A DNA stretch of 64,000 nucleotides from Actinobacillus succinogenes 130Z. Lineage in GTDB: Bacteria > Pseudomonadota > Gammaproteobacteria > Enterobacterales > Pasteurellaceae. Below the pieces are notes generated by a model, which saw only the letters and a program-made list of their open reading frames with translations, had not been told where the DNA came from and ran no database searches. Of this stretch, positions 63,451-64,000 are shown piece by piece. The position numbers and the translations under genes are program-made. The DNA lies in contig NC_009655.1 of NCBI RefSeq assembly GCF_000017245.1, positions 496,001 to 560,000 on the forward strand. The letters run 5' to 3'. Positions within the stretch are counted from its first letter, which is position 1, and the number at the start of each line of letters is the position of its first letter.

Positions 63451-63484
63451 GTCGTTACTCCCGATAAGAATTGTAAATAAAAAT

Positions 63485-63546
63485 AATCTATACCTATCCG
63501 TTAAGCTAATCAATGCGGGACGTTTGATTTTGTGAGAAAGATCACA
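63485..63546 (-). promoter_or_regulatory. CRP-dependent promoter of ulaBA
   Basis: A perfect CRP site TGTGA-N6-TCACA at 63531-63546 precedes a -10 region TATAGATT (63492-63485) on the minus strand. The start would be near 63479, with CRP at about -60, a class I position. Confidence 0.7.
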
Positions 63547-63647
63547 CAACATAATTAGACTATAATGGATATTTTAACCGGCAAATTAAACTGTCTCACA
63601 CTTGATGTCGTTATTTCTCTGACATGTACGGTTTCGGTTATCTTGCC

Positions 63648-63887
63648 TTATTTTCCTTTTTTTACCCAGTAACGAAAGGGGGGGCGTTCCATTTCGGCAC
63701 GTACTAACGTATGTTCCATAAATTGACAGAAACCGGGAATATCGCGTGTGGTGGCGGGATCGTCGGCGATGACGAGTAACATTTCGCCGTTTTGCATATG
63801 TCGGATTTGTTTGCGTACCAGCATAACGGGTTCCGGACAACGAAGTCCTAAAGTATCGAGCGTGTAGTGGATGATGTTATTGTTCAT
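63648..63887 (-). CDS. tusA: Sulfur transfer protein TusA
   Basis: 79-residue SirA/TusA protein that relays sulfur from IscS toward 2-thiouridine in tRNA. The active cysteine is Cys17 in [10 protein letters not shown], and the fold ends with FRYWVKKG. It is a single gene between the ula promoter region and the next gene, with which it is divergent. Confidence 0.93.
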   Translation of the reverse strand: MNNNIIHYTLDTLGLRCPEPVMLVRKQIRHMQNGEMLLVIADDPATTRDIPGFCQFMEHTLVRAEMERPPFRYWVKKGK

Positions 63888-63965
63888 TGGTATAATTCAG
63901 GTTTGTATTGATTAGCGCGTATAATAGCTTTCTGATAAAGTGCGGTCAAAAATTAAGATGATTTT

Positions 63966-64000
63966 ATGCAATATTTAATTCCTAAAAGTACGGTCGTTTT
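63966..64000 (+). CDS. Start of an unidentified gene (5' end only)
   Basis: An ATG at 63966 begins MQYLIPKSTVV and runs off the window. TATAAT near 63920 and an uptake sequence at about 63940 precede it, and it is divergent from tusA. Eleven codons are too few to identify the product, and the ribosome-binding site is weak (AAGATG), so the start is tentative. Confidence 0.35.
   Translation, partial: MQYLIPKSTVV

Noticed and set aside
63586..63840. An 84-codon reverse frame overlapping tusA
   Set aside because: It overlaps tusA in another frame; tusA has the family motif CPEP and correct length.

Overview
The window is chromosomal DNA of a gammaproteobacterium of the family Pasteurellaceae. 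The main evidence is the Haemophilus-type DNA uptake signal sequence (core AAGTGCGGT or its complement), which recurs throughout and often forms inverted pairs acting as terminators. Many proteins also resemble Haemophilus homologues (NadR, MurB, ComM, AsnA/AsnC, TusA). The set of sorbitol, mannitol, arabinose, xylose and ascorbate-type uptake genes fits a rumen-type, sugar-versatile member such as Basfia/Mannheimia succiniciproducens or Actinobacillus succinogenes. The species cannot be fixed from sequence reading alone.

Layout. 1-2 kb: end of a sorbitol operon (srlD tail, fsa, srlM, srlR). 2-5.3 kb: selenocysteine factors selA-selB. 5.3-8.4 kb: yagU-like, rsmD, ftsY. 8.4-11.1 kb: a CRP-controlled four-carbon acid-sugar cluster (DUF1537 kinase, KdgT-type permease) headed by a decayed pdxA2 remnant. 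11.2-16.9 kb: rpoH, DUF2322, murB, gltS, a DinI-like gene behind a LexA-like box, clcA. 17-21 kb: mannitol operon mtlADR behind three evenly spaced CRP sites. 21-35 kb: the S10, spc and alpha ribosomal operons with their leaders, including secY, rpoA and rpmJ. 35-38 kb: metallophosphoesterase, nadR, FMN riboswitch-ribB. 38-46 kb: arabinose regulon (araF with a premature stop, araG, araH, araC, then araB, araA). 46-56 kb: xylose regulon (xylR, xylE, xylHGF, xylAB). 56-64 kb: dusA, asnA/asnC, comM, engB, a PACE-type transporter, ulaA/ulaB, tusA and the first bases of an unidentified gene.

How the parts work together. Half of the window is housekeeping (translation, secretion, cell wall, cofactors). 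The rest is CRP-governed carbon acquisition: consensus or near-consensus CRP sites precede the acid-sugar cluster, mtlA, araF, araB, xylF/xylA, xylE and ulaB. The two pentose regulons carry AraC-family operators as direct repeats spaced 21 bp. Arabinose goes by AraFGH, AraA and AraB to ribulose 5-phosphate (araD is not in the window). Xylose enters by XylFGH or XylE and is converted by XylA and XylB to xylulose 5-phosphate.

I see no CRISPR array, prophage, insertion sequence, tRNA or rRNA gene. I found no clear new multi-gene system. The most notable features are small: the pdxA2 remnant, the nonsense codon in araF, a Shine-Dalgarno-sequestering inverted repeat before the competence gene comM, start codons built from uptake sequences, and uptake-sequence terminators placed inside operons.
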